In this document: one piece after another, positions 1 through 5,314 of the stretch
Layout of the letters: every line of letters starts with the position of its first letter
Position numbering within the stretch: the first letter of the stretch is position 1
Origin: Planctomycetaceae bacterium UBA2671
GTDB taxonomy: Bacteria > Planctomycetota > Planctomycetia > Planctomycetales > Planctomycetaceae
Reading direction: 5' to 3'
Assembly (NCBI GenBank): GCA_002359185.1
Contig: DEML01000125.1
Location: 23,198 to 28,511, forward strand
DNA length: 5,314 bases
Notes under the pieces: model-generated
The model's database searches: none
The model's input: the letters and a program-made list of their open reading frames with translations, nothing else
Told to the model about the DNA's origin: nothing
Program-made: the position numbers and the translations under genes

Positions 1-20
1 GGGCACTCCGCTTTAGCGGA

Positions 21-58
21 AGCCCCCGAAAGTCCAACAATTCGGGGGCTTCTCTTCG
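21..58 (+). terminator. GC-rich hairpin, probable terminator of an upstream gene
   Basis: The arms 21-30 (AGCCCCCGAA) and 41-50 (TTCGGGGGCT) are perfect 10-base inverted complements around a 10-base loop. A pyrimidine-rich stretch (TCTCTTC) follows rather than a pure T run. No coding frame of note overlaps it, and it ends about 140 bases before the next start codon, which fits a terminator for a gene left of the window. A smaller hairpin precedes it (TCCGC at 7-11, GCGGA at 16-20, loop TTTA). The stem is symmetric, so it could also act on minus-strand transcripts. The weak T run leaves some doubt about intrinsic termination. Confidence 0.6.
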
Positions 59-61
59 AGA

Positions 62-75
62 GCGCCCCCCGCCAC
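62..75. repeat. C-rich box, left member of a near-perfect inverted pair
   Basis: The sequence GCGCCCCCCGCCAC is almost the reverse complement of the last 13 bases of the window (5302-5314, GTGGCGGGGGCGT). The left copy has six C where the right has five G, and the outermost base differs. The two copies lie about 5.2 kb apart. This may be a dispersed intergenic element of this genome, or chance similarity of GC-rich intergenic sequence. The right copy is cut by the window edge. Confidence 0.35.
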
Positions 76-94
76 ACGAGTTTTTATGACTTTC

Positions 95-121
95 TTGATA
101 GATTTATCTATTGAGTATCAT
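95..121 (+). promoter_or_regulatory. Possible weak promoter with overlapping palindrome
   Basis: TTGATA at 95-100 and TATCAT at 116-121 resemble -35 and -10 boxes, but the 15-base spacer is short. An AT-rich palindrome, ATAGAT-TT-ATCTAT (98-111), overlaps the -35 and spacer and could be an operator. The location, 78 bases before the metallophosphoesterase start, is right for its promoter. AT-rich leaders produce such matches easily, so this is only a suggestion. Confidence 0.2.
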
Positions 122-198
122 TAAGCGTTCCAAATCACTGATAAGCATTATGCAAAATGCTCGCGGAATGATCCACCTGCTCTGATTTATAACCAACT

Positions 199-957
199 AT
201 GCGAATCCTGTTGCTCTCCGACCTCCATGCCAACTGGACTGCGTTACAAGCCGTCCATCGTGCTGAACCCGAGTTCGATGTCTGCCTGATTTTAGGAGAC
301 CTCGTCGATTTCGGTCCCCAGCCCGGAAAGGTGATTGCATGGGTCAAAGAGTACGCTGCAGTCGTCATTCGCGGGAATCACGATCAGTCGGTCGCTCAGT
401 TTGTGCAGCCTCATAAAAACGAAACGCTGTGGCATCGCCTGCGAAATTATTCACGGATTCTCCACTGGAAAAATCTTTCCACGGAGGACTTGAACTATCT
501 CTCAAGACTTCCCGTCCGCAAATACTGGACCTGTGAAGAGGGACGTTTTTTATTGATCCACGCATCTCCACGAGATCCGCTGCACGAATATCTGCCGGAT
601 GAGAAAGCCATCTGGAAAAGCCGTTTGCAGGGAATCGAAGCCGATTATGTATGTGTCGGGCATTCGCATCGCCCCTATCAAGAGAAATTCGGTTCCCAGA
701 CATTAATCAACCCCGGCAGCGTCGGCCAGCAGAAAATGGGTGAGTGTGTCGCAAATTATGTCGTGATTGAGGATGGAGTCCCCGATTTCCGACAGGTCGA
801 TTTTGAGATCGAGGAGTTGATCAGCGATTTTGAGATGGCGGGATATGATCAGGAAATCCAGAAAATAGCCCGAATGGTCTACTCAAAGGGATTTGCAGTT
901 GAAGAGGCTGTCATTCCACAAAATGGCAAAATACTCTCAGAAGAAGGATATCAATAG
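199..957 (+). CDS. Metallophosphoesterase (calcineurin-like, YfcE/MJ0936-type)
   Basis: This 252-residue cytoplasmic protein has the complete signature of a two-metal phosphoesterase. The motifs are SDLHAN with D8 and H10, GDLVD with D34, GNHD at 59-62, a single ligand H121 in LLIHASP, GHSH at 154-157, and the closing NPGSVGQ at 171-177. All expected ligands of the dinuclear centre are present, so the enzyme should be active. Family members hydrolyse phosphodiesters or phosphomonoesters with Mn or similar metals. The GDLVDFGPQP stretch and length fit the small bacterial phosphodiesterase group (Metallophos_2). The substrate cannot be read from the sequence. Residues 200-252 form an acidic, probably helical tail beyond the core. 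There is no signal peptide or membrane segment. The start is fixed by an in-frame TAA at 190-192 and by the canonical MRILLLSDLH beginning. No clear ribosome binding site precedes it. It appears to be monocistronic, with 251 bases before the next gene. Confidence 0.93.
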   Translation: MRILLLSDLHANWTALQAVHRAEPEFDVCLILGDLVDFGPQPGKVIAWVKEYAAVVIRGNHDQSVAQFVQPHKNETLWHRLRNYSRILHWKNLSTEDLNYLSRLPVRKYWTCEEGRFLLIHASPRDPLHEYLPDEKAIWKSRLQGIEADYVCVGHSHRPYQEKFGSQTLINPGSVGQQKMGECVANYVVIEDGVPDFRQVDFEIEELISDFEMAGYDQEIQKIARMVYSKGFAVEEAVIPQNGKILSEEGYQ

Positions 958-1099
958 ATTCACTGTATTCAGGCGTTATTTCTCAGCGTACAATAGTTAT
1001 AAATTAAGCCGGAGAGAGCATTCAACCTCCGTATCTGTAGCGAATTTTCCAACATTTTCGGGTTTTCTGCGTAGGAATTGTCAGAGATTCAGAAAGTCG

Positions 1100-1129
1100 T
1101 TGCAGTCTCGCTTCAACTGCGGCTAAAAT
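1100..1129 (+). promoter_or_regulatory. Candidate sigma70-type promoter for the two-gene operon
   Basis: TTGCAG (1100-1105) and TAAAAT (1124-1129) are separated by 18 bases, close to the consensus spacing. Transcription would begin near 1136 and leave a leader of about 70 bases before the start at 1209. This is the best match I see in the 958-1208 gap, which otherwise holds no gene, no convincing terminator and no structured RNA. The call rests on pattern match and position only. Confidence 0.4.
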
Positions 1130-1208
1130 TCAATAACTCATCCGGCAAAATCTCTGATGACATTTTGTTAATTAATAAGCTCCTTCTCCTAAGCACAGGT
1201 CTCAAATA

Positions 1209-1916
1209 ATGTCGACGATGGCACCTGACACAACGTTCACTCCTCAGGATTTACAGTCCAATGAGTTCGATTATCGACCAACTCCGGTAATCGTTCCTGT
1301 GGCGGTTGTTCTCGCTTTGGTTTCGGCCTCTTCCCTGCTGGGGATTGTCGGCGTGATTCTGGCAGTGATTGGATTTGTTGTCAGTCTGGTCGCTGTCTGG
1401 ACAATTACGATGTCCGATGGAGCCTACAGCGGAAAATGGGCGGCTTTGGTTGCAATGGTGCTCTCATTGGGGTTTGGGATTGCTGGAATGGGGTCCCAGA
1501 TTTATGCTTATTCTGTTGAAGTTCCCGAAGGTTATCGGCGGACCAGTTTTTCTCAGGAAATTTCCGCCAAAGGTTTCGCTGTTGAGGAAGGGAAAATCGG
1601 GTTGCATCCCGATGTCGCCAAACTGGTTGACAAACCCATCTTCCTGAAAGGATACATGTATCCTCAGCGACAGACGAAAGGATTGTCGCAATTTCTACTT
1701 CTCAAAGACACGGGCGAATGCTGTTTCGGTGGCCAACCCAAAGCGACCGATATGATTCTCATCAAAATGCAGGACGAAGCGGGAGCCGACTACACACAGA
1801 GTCGGGTCGCCGTGGCGGGGACGCTGAAACTGACTTCCGATACAACTCCAGAAGGTCTGCAGCCGGTTTACTCGATCGAAGCGGTCAAATGCGAACGCTC
1901 ACGCTCGGCATTTTAA
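1209..1916 (+). CDS. Inner-membrane protein with C-terminal GYMYP/CCFG domain, function unknown
   Basis: This 235-residue protein has a short polar N-terminus, then hydrophobic segments at about 26-66 (probably two helices) and 77-101. A soluble domain of about 130 residues follows. The N-terminal part resembles the small multi-helix modules (DUF4190-like) often used as anchors. The soluble part carries GYMYP (148-152), F162, D167, CCFG (171-174), PK (177-178), D181 and GTL (204-206). The same pattern, with the same spacing up to CCFG, occurs in the protein encoded immediately downstream, so the two are paralogues. The domain resembles what I recall as the DUF3299 group, but I could not search. 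Vicinal C171-C172 could form a disulfide or bind metal; this is inference. Topology relative to the membrane is not certain; an extracytoplasmic domain is likely because the partner is a lipoprotein. The start is ATG 1209, with only a weak CAGG upstream; ATG 1218 is an alternative. The 3' end overlaps the next gene. Confidence 0.85.
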   Translation: MSTMAPDTTFTPQDLQSNEFDYRPTPVIVPVAVVLALVSASSLLGIVGVILAVIGFVVSLVAVWTITMSDGAYSGKWAALVAMVLSLGFGIAGMGSQIYAYSVEVPEGYRRTSFSQEISAKGFAVEEGKIGLHPDVAKLVDKPIFLKGYMYPQRQTKGLSQFLLLKDTGECCFGGQPKATDMILIKMQDEAGADYTQSRVAVAGTLKLTSDTTPEGLQPVYSIEAVKCERSRSAF

Positions 1917-2737
1917 CTGCTGTTGCATTTTCTTGTTTATTTCTGTGTGGCTGCAATAACTCAGAAAACACTGAATTTCGCGAATTTTCTGAGCTGGATC
2001 GCCTCAATTCGCTGGAAATTGAGTCCGCTGACACTTCGCAGACTGCAAAACCAGAAACGACTTCTGACTCGCCGATTGAAGTGGAAGTCGCTGCTTCGTC
2101 AGCTGAGGAAGAAAGCTCTTCACCTGATTCAGAGCCGATTATAGTCCCCATGAGCACTACTCCGGCAGTAGCCGAGCAGGGATCACGTTCTGAAAAACCA
2201 GCTTCTGACGAAACCGCAATTGCCAAAGTTGTGCCCGCGAATGCAGAAGTCATGTCTCCTGCTTCGACATCGACTGACGAGCCGATGACTCCCCTGGAAC
2301 CGAAACTGTTGATTCCAGAGAAAACGTTCCAGAAAGAAGGTCCTCAGCAGGCACTTCGCGTCTCATTTGATGATATCGATTTGCTCAAAGTCCTGAATAT
2401 GGAGCCTGTACCCGAAAACGCACCGGAAATGTTCCCGGACTGGCTCAAAAATCTCGAGGGCAAGCAGGTGCTGATTCGGGGATTCATGTATCCGACACTT
2501 TCCAAGTCCGGCATCACCTATTTTCAACATGTCCGGGACAACGAAATCTGCTGCTTCGGCCGGACTCCTAAAATCTATGACCGGATTTCGACAATTCTCC
2601 AGGCCGACAAACCAACCAATTACATTCAAGGGCGACCTTACGACGTTCTGGGGACATTACGGATGGACCCAATCTACGAAGACGGCGAATGGCTGCAGCT
2701 CTATCTGCTCGAAGATGCTGTCGTGTTGGATAAGTAA
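1889..2737 (+). CDS. Putative lipoprotein with C-terminal GFMYP/CCFG domain, function unknown
   Basis: This 282-residue protein starts with a lipoprotein signal peptide: MRTLTL, a hydrophobic core at 7-19, and lipobox LCGC with C22 as the predicted lipidated residue. The stretch 23-140 is a low-complexity linker rich in Ser, Glu, Thr, Pro and Ala, probably disordered. Residues about 155-185 (VSFDDIDLLKVLNMEP) lead into the folded domain at 187-281. That domain carries GFMYP (198-202), F212, D217, CCFG (221-224), PK (227-228), D231 and GTL (255-257), as in the upstream protein. The reading frame is open back to an ATG at 1718, but that start would bury the signal peptide behind 57 arginine-rich residues that are only the upstream gene read out of frame. 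ATG 1889 is therefore chosen. It lies 28 bases inside the upstream gene, which suggests translational coupling; GAAGCGG at 1878-1884 is a poor ribosome binding site. Likely location is the periplasmic face of the inner or outer membrane. Confidence 0.85.
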   Translation: MRTLTLGILTAVAFSCLFLCGCNNSENTEFREFSELDRLNSLEIESADTSQTAKPETTSDSPIEVEVAASSAEEESSSPDSEPIIVPMSTTPAVAEQGSRSEKPASDETAIAKVVPANAEVMSPASTSTDEPMTPLEPKLLIPEKTFQKEGPQQALRVSFDDIDLLKVLNMEPVPENAPEMFPDWLKNLEGKQVLIRGFMYPTLSKSGITYFQHVRDNEICCFGRTPKIYDRISTILQADKPTNYIQGRPYDVLGTLRMDPIYEDGEWLQLYLLEDAVVLDK

Positions 2738-2865
2738 GCTTGGGTTGACGGTTGAGTGTTCTCGGCTTTCCACCATCCACTTTCCACTAGACTCGTCAGC
2801 GTCTATCAATTCTGGTATCCTGTTGGCAGCAAAAATCTTATGACCGATGTTCTGTCGAATGCACG

Positions 2866-2882
2866 TCTCAAATCATTTGAGA
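2866..2882. promoter_or_regulatory. 17-base perfect palindrome, possible operator
   Basis: TCTCAAAT-C-ATTTGAGA has 8-base arms around one central base, the usual form of a site for a dimeric helix-turn-helix regulator. As RNA it could only make a 7-pair stem with a 3-base loop, AU-rich, and the nearest T run begins 22 bases later, so a terminator is less likely. It is 128 bases after the lipoprotein gene and about 190 bases before the TATAAT box of the next gene, which is far for simple repression. No regulator gene is in the window. Confidence 0.35.
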
Positions 2883-3070
2883 ATCGCTTGCAGAAGTCGT
2901 CAAATTTTTTATTGTTTAGGCTTGGCAAAAATGAAAGTGGAGTGATTTCATTCTCTTCAACTCATTCTGAGTCCCATGAATAATCCATACTGATCCCAAA
3001 CCACGAGCATTCCCAGACATTTGCAAAACACCACAGTCTGTCATGAATGCCGGTTTGAGATATTTCCAAT

Positions 3071-3076
3071 TATAAT
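3071..3076 (+). promoter_or_regulatory. TATAAT -10 box of the SEC-C/TPR gene
   Basis: An exact -10 consensus lies 29 bases before the start codon, giving a leader of about 20-25 bases. The hexamer 17 bases upstream (TGCCGG, 3048-3053) is a poor -35; TTGAGA at 3055-3060 is too close. It may be an activator-dependent promoter, or a chance match. Confidence 0.4.
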
Positions 3077-3091
3077 CCCATTGCAGACAGC

Positions 3092-3097
3092 AGGAAG
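3092..3097 (+). promoter_or_regulatory. Ribosome binding site of the SEC-C/TPR gene
   Basis: AGGAAG lies 8 bases before ATG 3106. It is the best Shine-Dalgarno match in the window, and it supports this start over any later ATG. Confidence 0.65.
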
Positions 3098-3105
3098 TTC
3101 GTCTC

Positions 3106-5247
3106 ATGTCACTTGATCCTTACTCACTTTGCCCATGTGAAAGCGGCAAGAAGTTGAAGTTCTGCTGCTCGGATATCGCCTCCGATATGGTCAAAGCTCT
3201 TCAGCTTCACGAAGGGGGGCAATCCAAAGCCGCTCTCAAAATTCTGCAGAAAATTTACGCCACCAACCCGGCTCGCGCCTGGGTCGCCACGTCATTGGCG
3301 GGCGTCTATTTGTATCTGGAAGATGCAGCTTCTGCCCGTGAAACCTTACAGCCTCTGCTCCAGGAATCTCCTGATCATCCGCTGGCGAGAATTCTCGAAG
3401 CGACCGCCGCCTTGGATATGGATGGCTATGAAAAAGCTCGTTCGGTCATCCATCGAGCCTTCACTAAGGGTGTGAAATATCATCCGGAAATGATTGGCAG
3501 CATGGCAGCCGGGATCGCTTCGACACTTTATGAGGAAGAAAAGCTGGTCTCCGCCCGTCAGCATCTCGCATTTGCGATGCGGTTCGTACGCGATGAAGAT
3601 CGTCAGCAGGTCTTCATGCGACTGCTCGATTTTGATGGCGATCAGGGAGTGCCCTATCCGCTGCGTGGCGTACATAACTTACGCCCACTGACGACTTTGT
3701 CTGCAGAAGAAGATAAAGTCTTCCGCAAATCGGTGGGATTGTCTGCCCTCGGTTGCTGGCATGAAGCAGCTGCGGTTGCGAGTCAGTTGACAGAGGCTCA
3801 TCCCGAAAATGCGGAATTGTGGTACGATATCGGATTGTATCAAGCCTGGGATGGTGATCAGGAACAAGCCGCTGTTTCTCTGCATAAGGCAGCCAGCCTG
3901 TCTGAAGATTTCGAATTCGCAACATCCAGTGAAACGCTCGCCCAACTGTTTGACCTGGAAGCATCACAAACCAGCGAAGTCGTGCGTCATTATGCCGTCG
4001 ATTCGCTCTCCAAAGTATTAACCCAATTCGACGAAATCCCTCGCCTGCATCGGGATGACAGACTCGTCGGTGGTGAAAATTCTCCCGGAGAAATTTCCTA
4101 TACCATCCTCGATCGGGATCCCACTTCCATAGCCGATCAGGAGAATCCTGATCTGACCAAATTACCCGTCGTCATCGGTGTCCTGGTTTGCACCGACAAG
4201 GATGAAGCCCAGAACAGCACAGCATTATGTCACATGGTCGTTGAAAATGAACATGTTGAGGAAATGCAAAAACTTATCCAGGATTCACTGGGCAACCCTC
4301 TCGAAAACCACTCGGTTCATGCACTGGAAGATATCACCTTTTCTCAGTGGGCCGACTATCGGGGACTGTATCGTCAGTATTATTTTGACAAGCAGACCCC
4401 TGCTCGTTTGCGAGCGGTTATCGGTAAAAAAAACTGGGAAAACATTCTGGCTGAACTTTGGCCCAATCGTCCCTTGAGTGGACTGGATGGGAAAACACCG
4501 CTGGAAGCCAGTCAGATCTCCGAACTGTCTTACAAACTTGCAGCCGCAATTAATGTGCTCGATGCTTTCGCAGATCGATATAACTATCAGATCGATATCC
4601 CTGCTCTGCGAGAAAAGTACAGTTTGCCATCGCAGGAGAGTTTCCCAGTTGCCGATGAGCAGGAACTGAGTGCCTGCGATGTCCTGCAGATGCTACGGAT
4701 TCCAATCGAAACGTTAACCGATGACCAGGCAGCGATTCTACTCAATCGTACGCAACTGATTCAGCATGCCGGTTTCACTGAAAAAGTTCTGGCAGAAGTT
4801 TTGCGTCGTGAAGATGTTGTCGAACTTGAGCGGATGCCGCAAATCTGGCATGCGTATATTGATCTGGCTCGAGACAAATACGATCGTGAAGAAGCGTTAA
4901 ATCGTATTGAACAGGCGAAAGCCTGGGCTGAGAAATCAGGTCAGAAGTTCGAGGAATCTCTGCAATGGGAAATGCGTCAATTGCAATTTCTTGTAATTGA
5001 TCCTCAGGATGATTCCCTCATACCGTTCCTTGAGCAGATGCACCGGAAATATCTGCGGAAACTGCCGGAACTTGAGGAAGCGATTACCGCCTATCTGGAA
5101 GAGCATGACATCACTCCTCCCTGGAACACTCGCGGCAGTATTCTCGTGGCAGGTTCCTCTGCAAGTTCAATTTCCCAGGAAATGTGGCCTGCAGAAACAC
5201 CACAGGAATCCACGGGGAGCAAGTTGTGGATTCCCGGCCAGGATTAA
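3106..5247 (+). CDS. SEC-C motif and tetratricopeptide-repeat protein, function unknown
   Basis: This is a 713-residue soluble protein without signal peptide or membrane segment. Residues 4-22 form a SEC-C metal-binding motif: C9-x-C11, SGKKLK, then C20-C21, all four likely Zn ligands present. In SecA and YecA this motif normally sits at the C-terminus and mediates contacts with partners such as SecB or ribosomes; here it is N-terminal. Helical TPR-like repeats follow at about 25-55, 57-90, 91-124 and 130-162, then 203-235 and 236-268, the last pair with the typical P-E-N-A-E-L-W-Y-D-I-G pattern. Residues 290-540 match nothing I recognise except PLSGLDGKTPLEA (456-468), which resembles a short motif seen in other SEC-C proteins and in MbcA/ParS-like antitoxin domains. 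Residues 575-665 are again helical and TPR-like. The tail (670-713) is Ser/Pro-rich. A scaffold role in protein handling or translation is plausible but is inference. The gene is probably transcribed alone. Confidence 0.88.
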   Translation: MSLDPYSLCPCESGKKLKFCCSDIASDMVKALQLHEGGQSKAALKILQKIYATNPARAWVATSLAGVYLYLEDAASARETLQPLLQESPDHPLARILEATAALDMDGYEKARSVIHRAFTKGVKYHPEMIGSMAAGIASTLYEEEKLVSARQHLAFAMRFVRDEDRQQVFMRLLDFDGDQGVPYPLRGVHNLRPLTTLSAEEDKVFRKSVGLSALGCWHEAAAVASQLTEAHPENAELWYDIGLYQAWDGDQEQAAVSLHKAASLSEDFEFATSSETLAQLFDLEASQTSEVVRHYAVDSLSKVLTQFDEIPRLHRDDRLVGGENSPGEISYTILDRDPTSIADQENPDLTKLPVVIGVLVCTDKDEAQNSTALCHMVVENEHVEEMQKLIQDSLGNPLENHSVHALEDITFSQWADYRGLYRQYYFDKQTPARLRAVIGKKNWENILAELWPNRPLSGLDGKTPLEASQISELSYKLAAAINVLDAFADRYNYQIDIPALREKYSLPSQESFPVADEQELSACDVLQMLRIPIETLTDDQAAILLNRTQLIQHAGFTEKVLAEVLRREDVVELERMPQIWHAYIDLARDKYDREEALNRIEQAKAWAEKSGQKFEESLQWEMRQLQFLVIDPQDDSLIPFLEQMHRKYLRKLPELEEAITAYLEEHDITPPWNTRGSILVAGSSASSISQEMWPAETPQESTGSKLWIPGQD

Positions 5248-5301
5248 TCTAAGAACGAACAACAAAACATAAAATCATTTACGAACGTCTTTAAAACAAG
5301 G

Positions 5302-5314
5302 GTGGCGGGGGCGT
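5302..5314. repeat. G-rich box, right member of the inverted pair, cut by the window edge
   Basis: GTGGCGGGGGCGT closes the 67-base non-coding tail (5248-5314) and is nearly the reverse complement of 62-75. The rest of the tail is A-rich and shows no hairpin, so no terminator for the SEC-C/TPR gene is visible inside the window. If the left-hand arrangement is mirrored, a GC-rich terminator-like hairpin would follow just past the edge. Confidence 0.35.

Larger units (their letters stand above)
2738..3105. other. 368-base intergenic region
   Basis: No reading frame here looks like a gene: a 75-codon frame at 2756-2983 has no recognisable domain, no ribosome binding site and an erratic composition. 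I see no clear terminator hairpin after the lipoprotein stop. Just after the stop the text is pyrimidine-rich, with CTTTCCAC repeated at 2766-2773 and 2780-2787. A perfect palindrome lies at 2866-2882, and a T6 run at 2905-2910. The promoter and ribosome binding site of the next gene occupy the right end. Confidence 0.6.

Noticed and set aside
1010..1031. Inverted repeat CGGAG/CTCCG as a terminator of the phosphoesterase gene
   Set aside because: The stem has only 5 pairs with a 12-base loop, and no T run follows.
889..1595. Shared heptapeptide KGFAVEE in the phosphoesterase (residues 230-236) and the membrane protein (121-127)
   Set aside because: The flanking residues do not align and the codons differ, so chance is the simpler explanation; there is no sign of duplicated DNA.
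1718..1888. N-terminal extension of the lipoprotein frame back to ATG 1718
   Set aside because: It lies wholly within the preceding gene, encodes an arginine-rich sequence without domain features, and would place the signal peptide 57 residues inside the protein.
2756..2983. 75-codon plus-strand frame in the intergenic gap
   Set aside because: There is no ribosome binding site, no domain or signal feature, and the composition is unlike the neighbouring genes.
3346..3967. Overlapping minus-strand frames of 88-117 codons inside the SEC-C/TPR gene
   Set aside because: They are antisense shadows of a clearly coding frame and show no recognisable motifs.

Overview
The window looks like ordinary chromosomal DNA of a planctomycete, probably in the moderate-GC Gimesia/Rubinisphaera range. 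The base composition is roughly balanced and most starts have weak or no Shine-Dalgarno sequence. The best clue is a pair of proteins with a GxMYP...CCFG...PK domain that I associate with planctomycete hypothetical proteins. This assignment comes from recognition and was not searched. No rRNA, tRNA, CRISPR array, transposase or integrase gene is visible.

Layout. Positions 1-198 are non-coding. They hold a strong GC-rich hairpin, probably the terminator of a gene to the left, then a C-rich box and an AT-rich leader. A calcineurin-like metallophosphoesterase gene follows (199-957). A 251-base gap carries a plausible sigma70-type promoter. Next come two overlapping genes (1209-1916 and 1889-2737) encoding related extracytoplasmic domains. 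The first is held in the inner membrane by N-terminal helices, and the second is predicted to be a lipoprotein on a long acidic linker. A 368-base gap (2738-3105) contains a 17-base perfect palindrome, a TATAAT box and a good ribosome binding site. It leads into a 713-residue protein (3106-5247) with an N-terminal SEC-C zinc-binding motif, TPR-like helical repeats and an unassigned C-terminal half. The last 67 bases are non-coding and end in a G-rich box that is nearly the inverted complement of the box at 62-75.

All four genes lie on the plus strand, but only the middle two look like an operon (28-base overlap, shared domain). The phosphoesterase and the SEC-C/TPR protein appear to be separate transcription units, and nothing ties them functionally to the pair. 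The most interesting items are the paralogous pair with two different membrane anchors and the unusual architecture of the SEC-C/TPR protein. I do not see convincing evidence of a wholly new multi-gene system.
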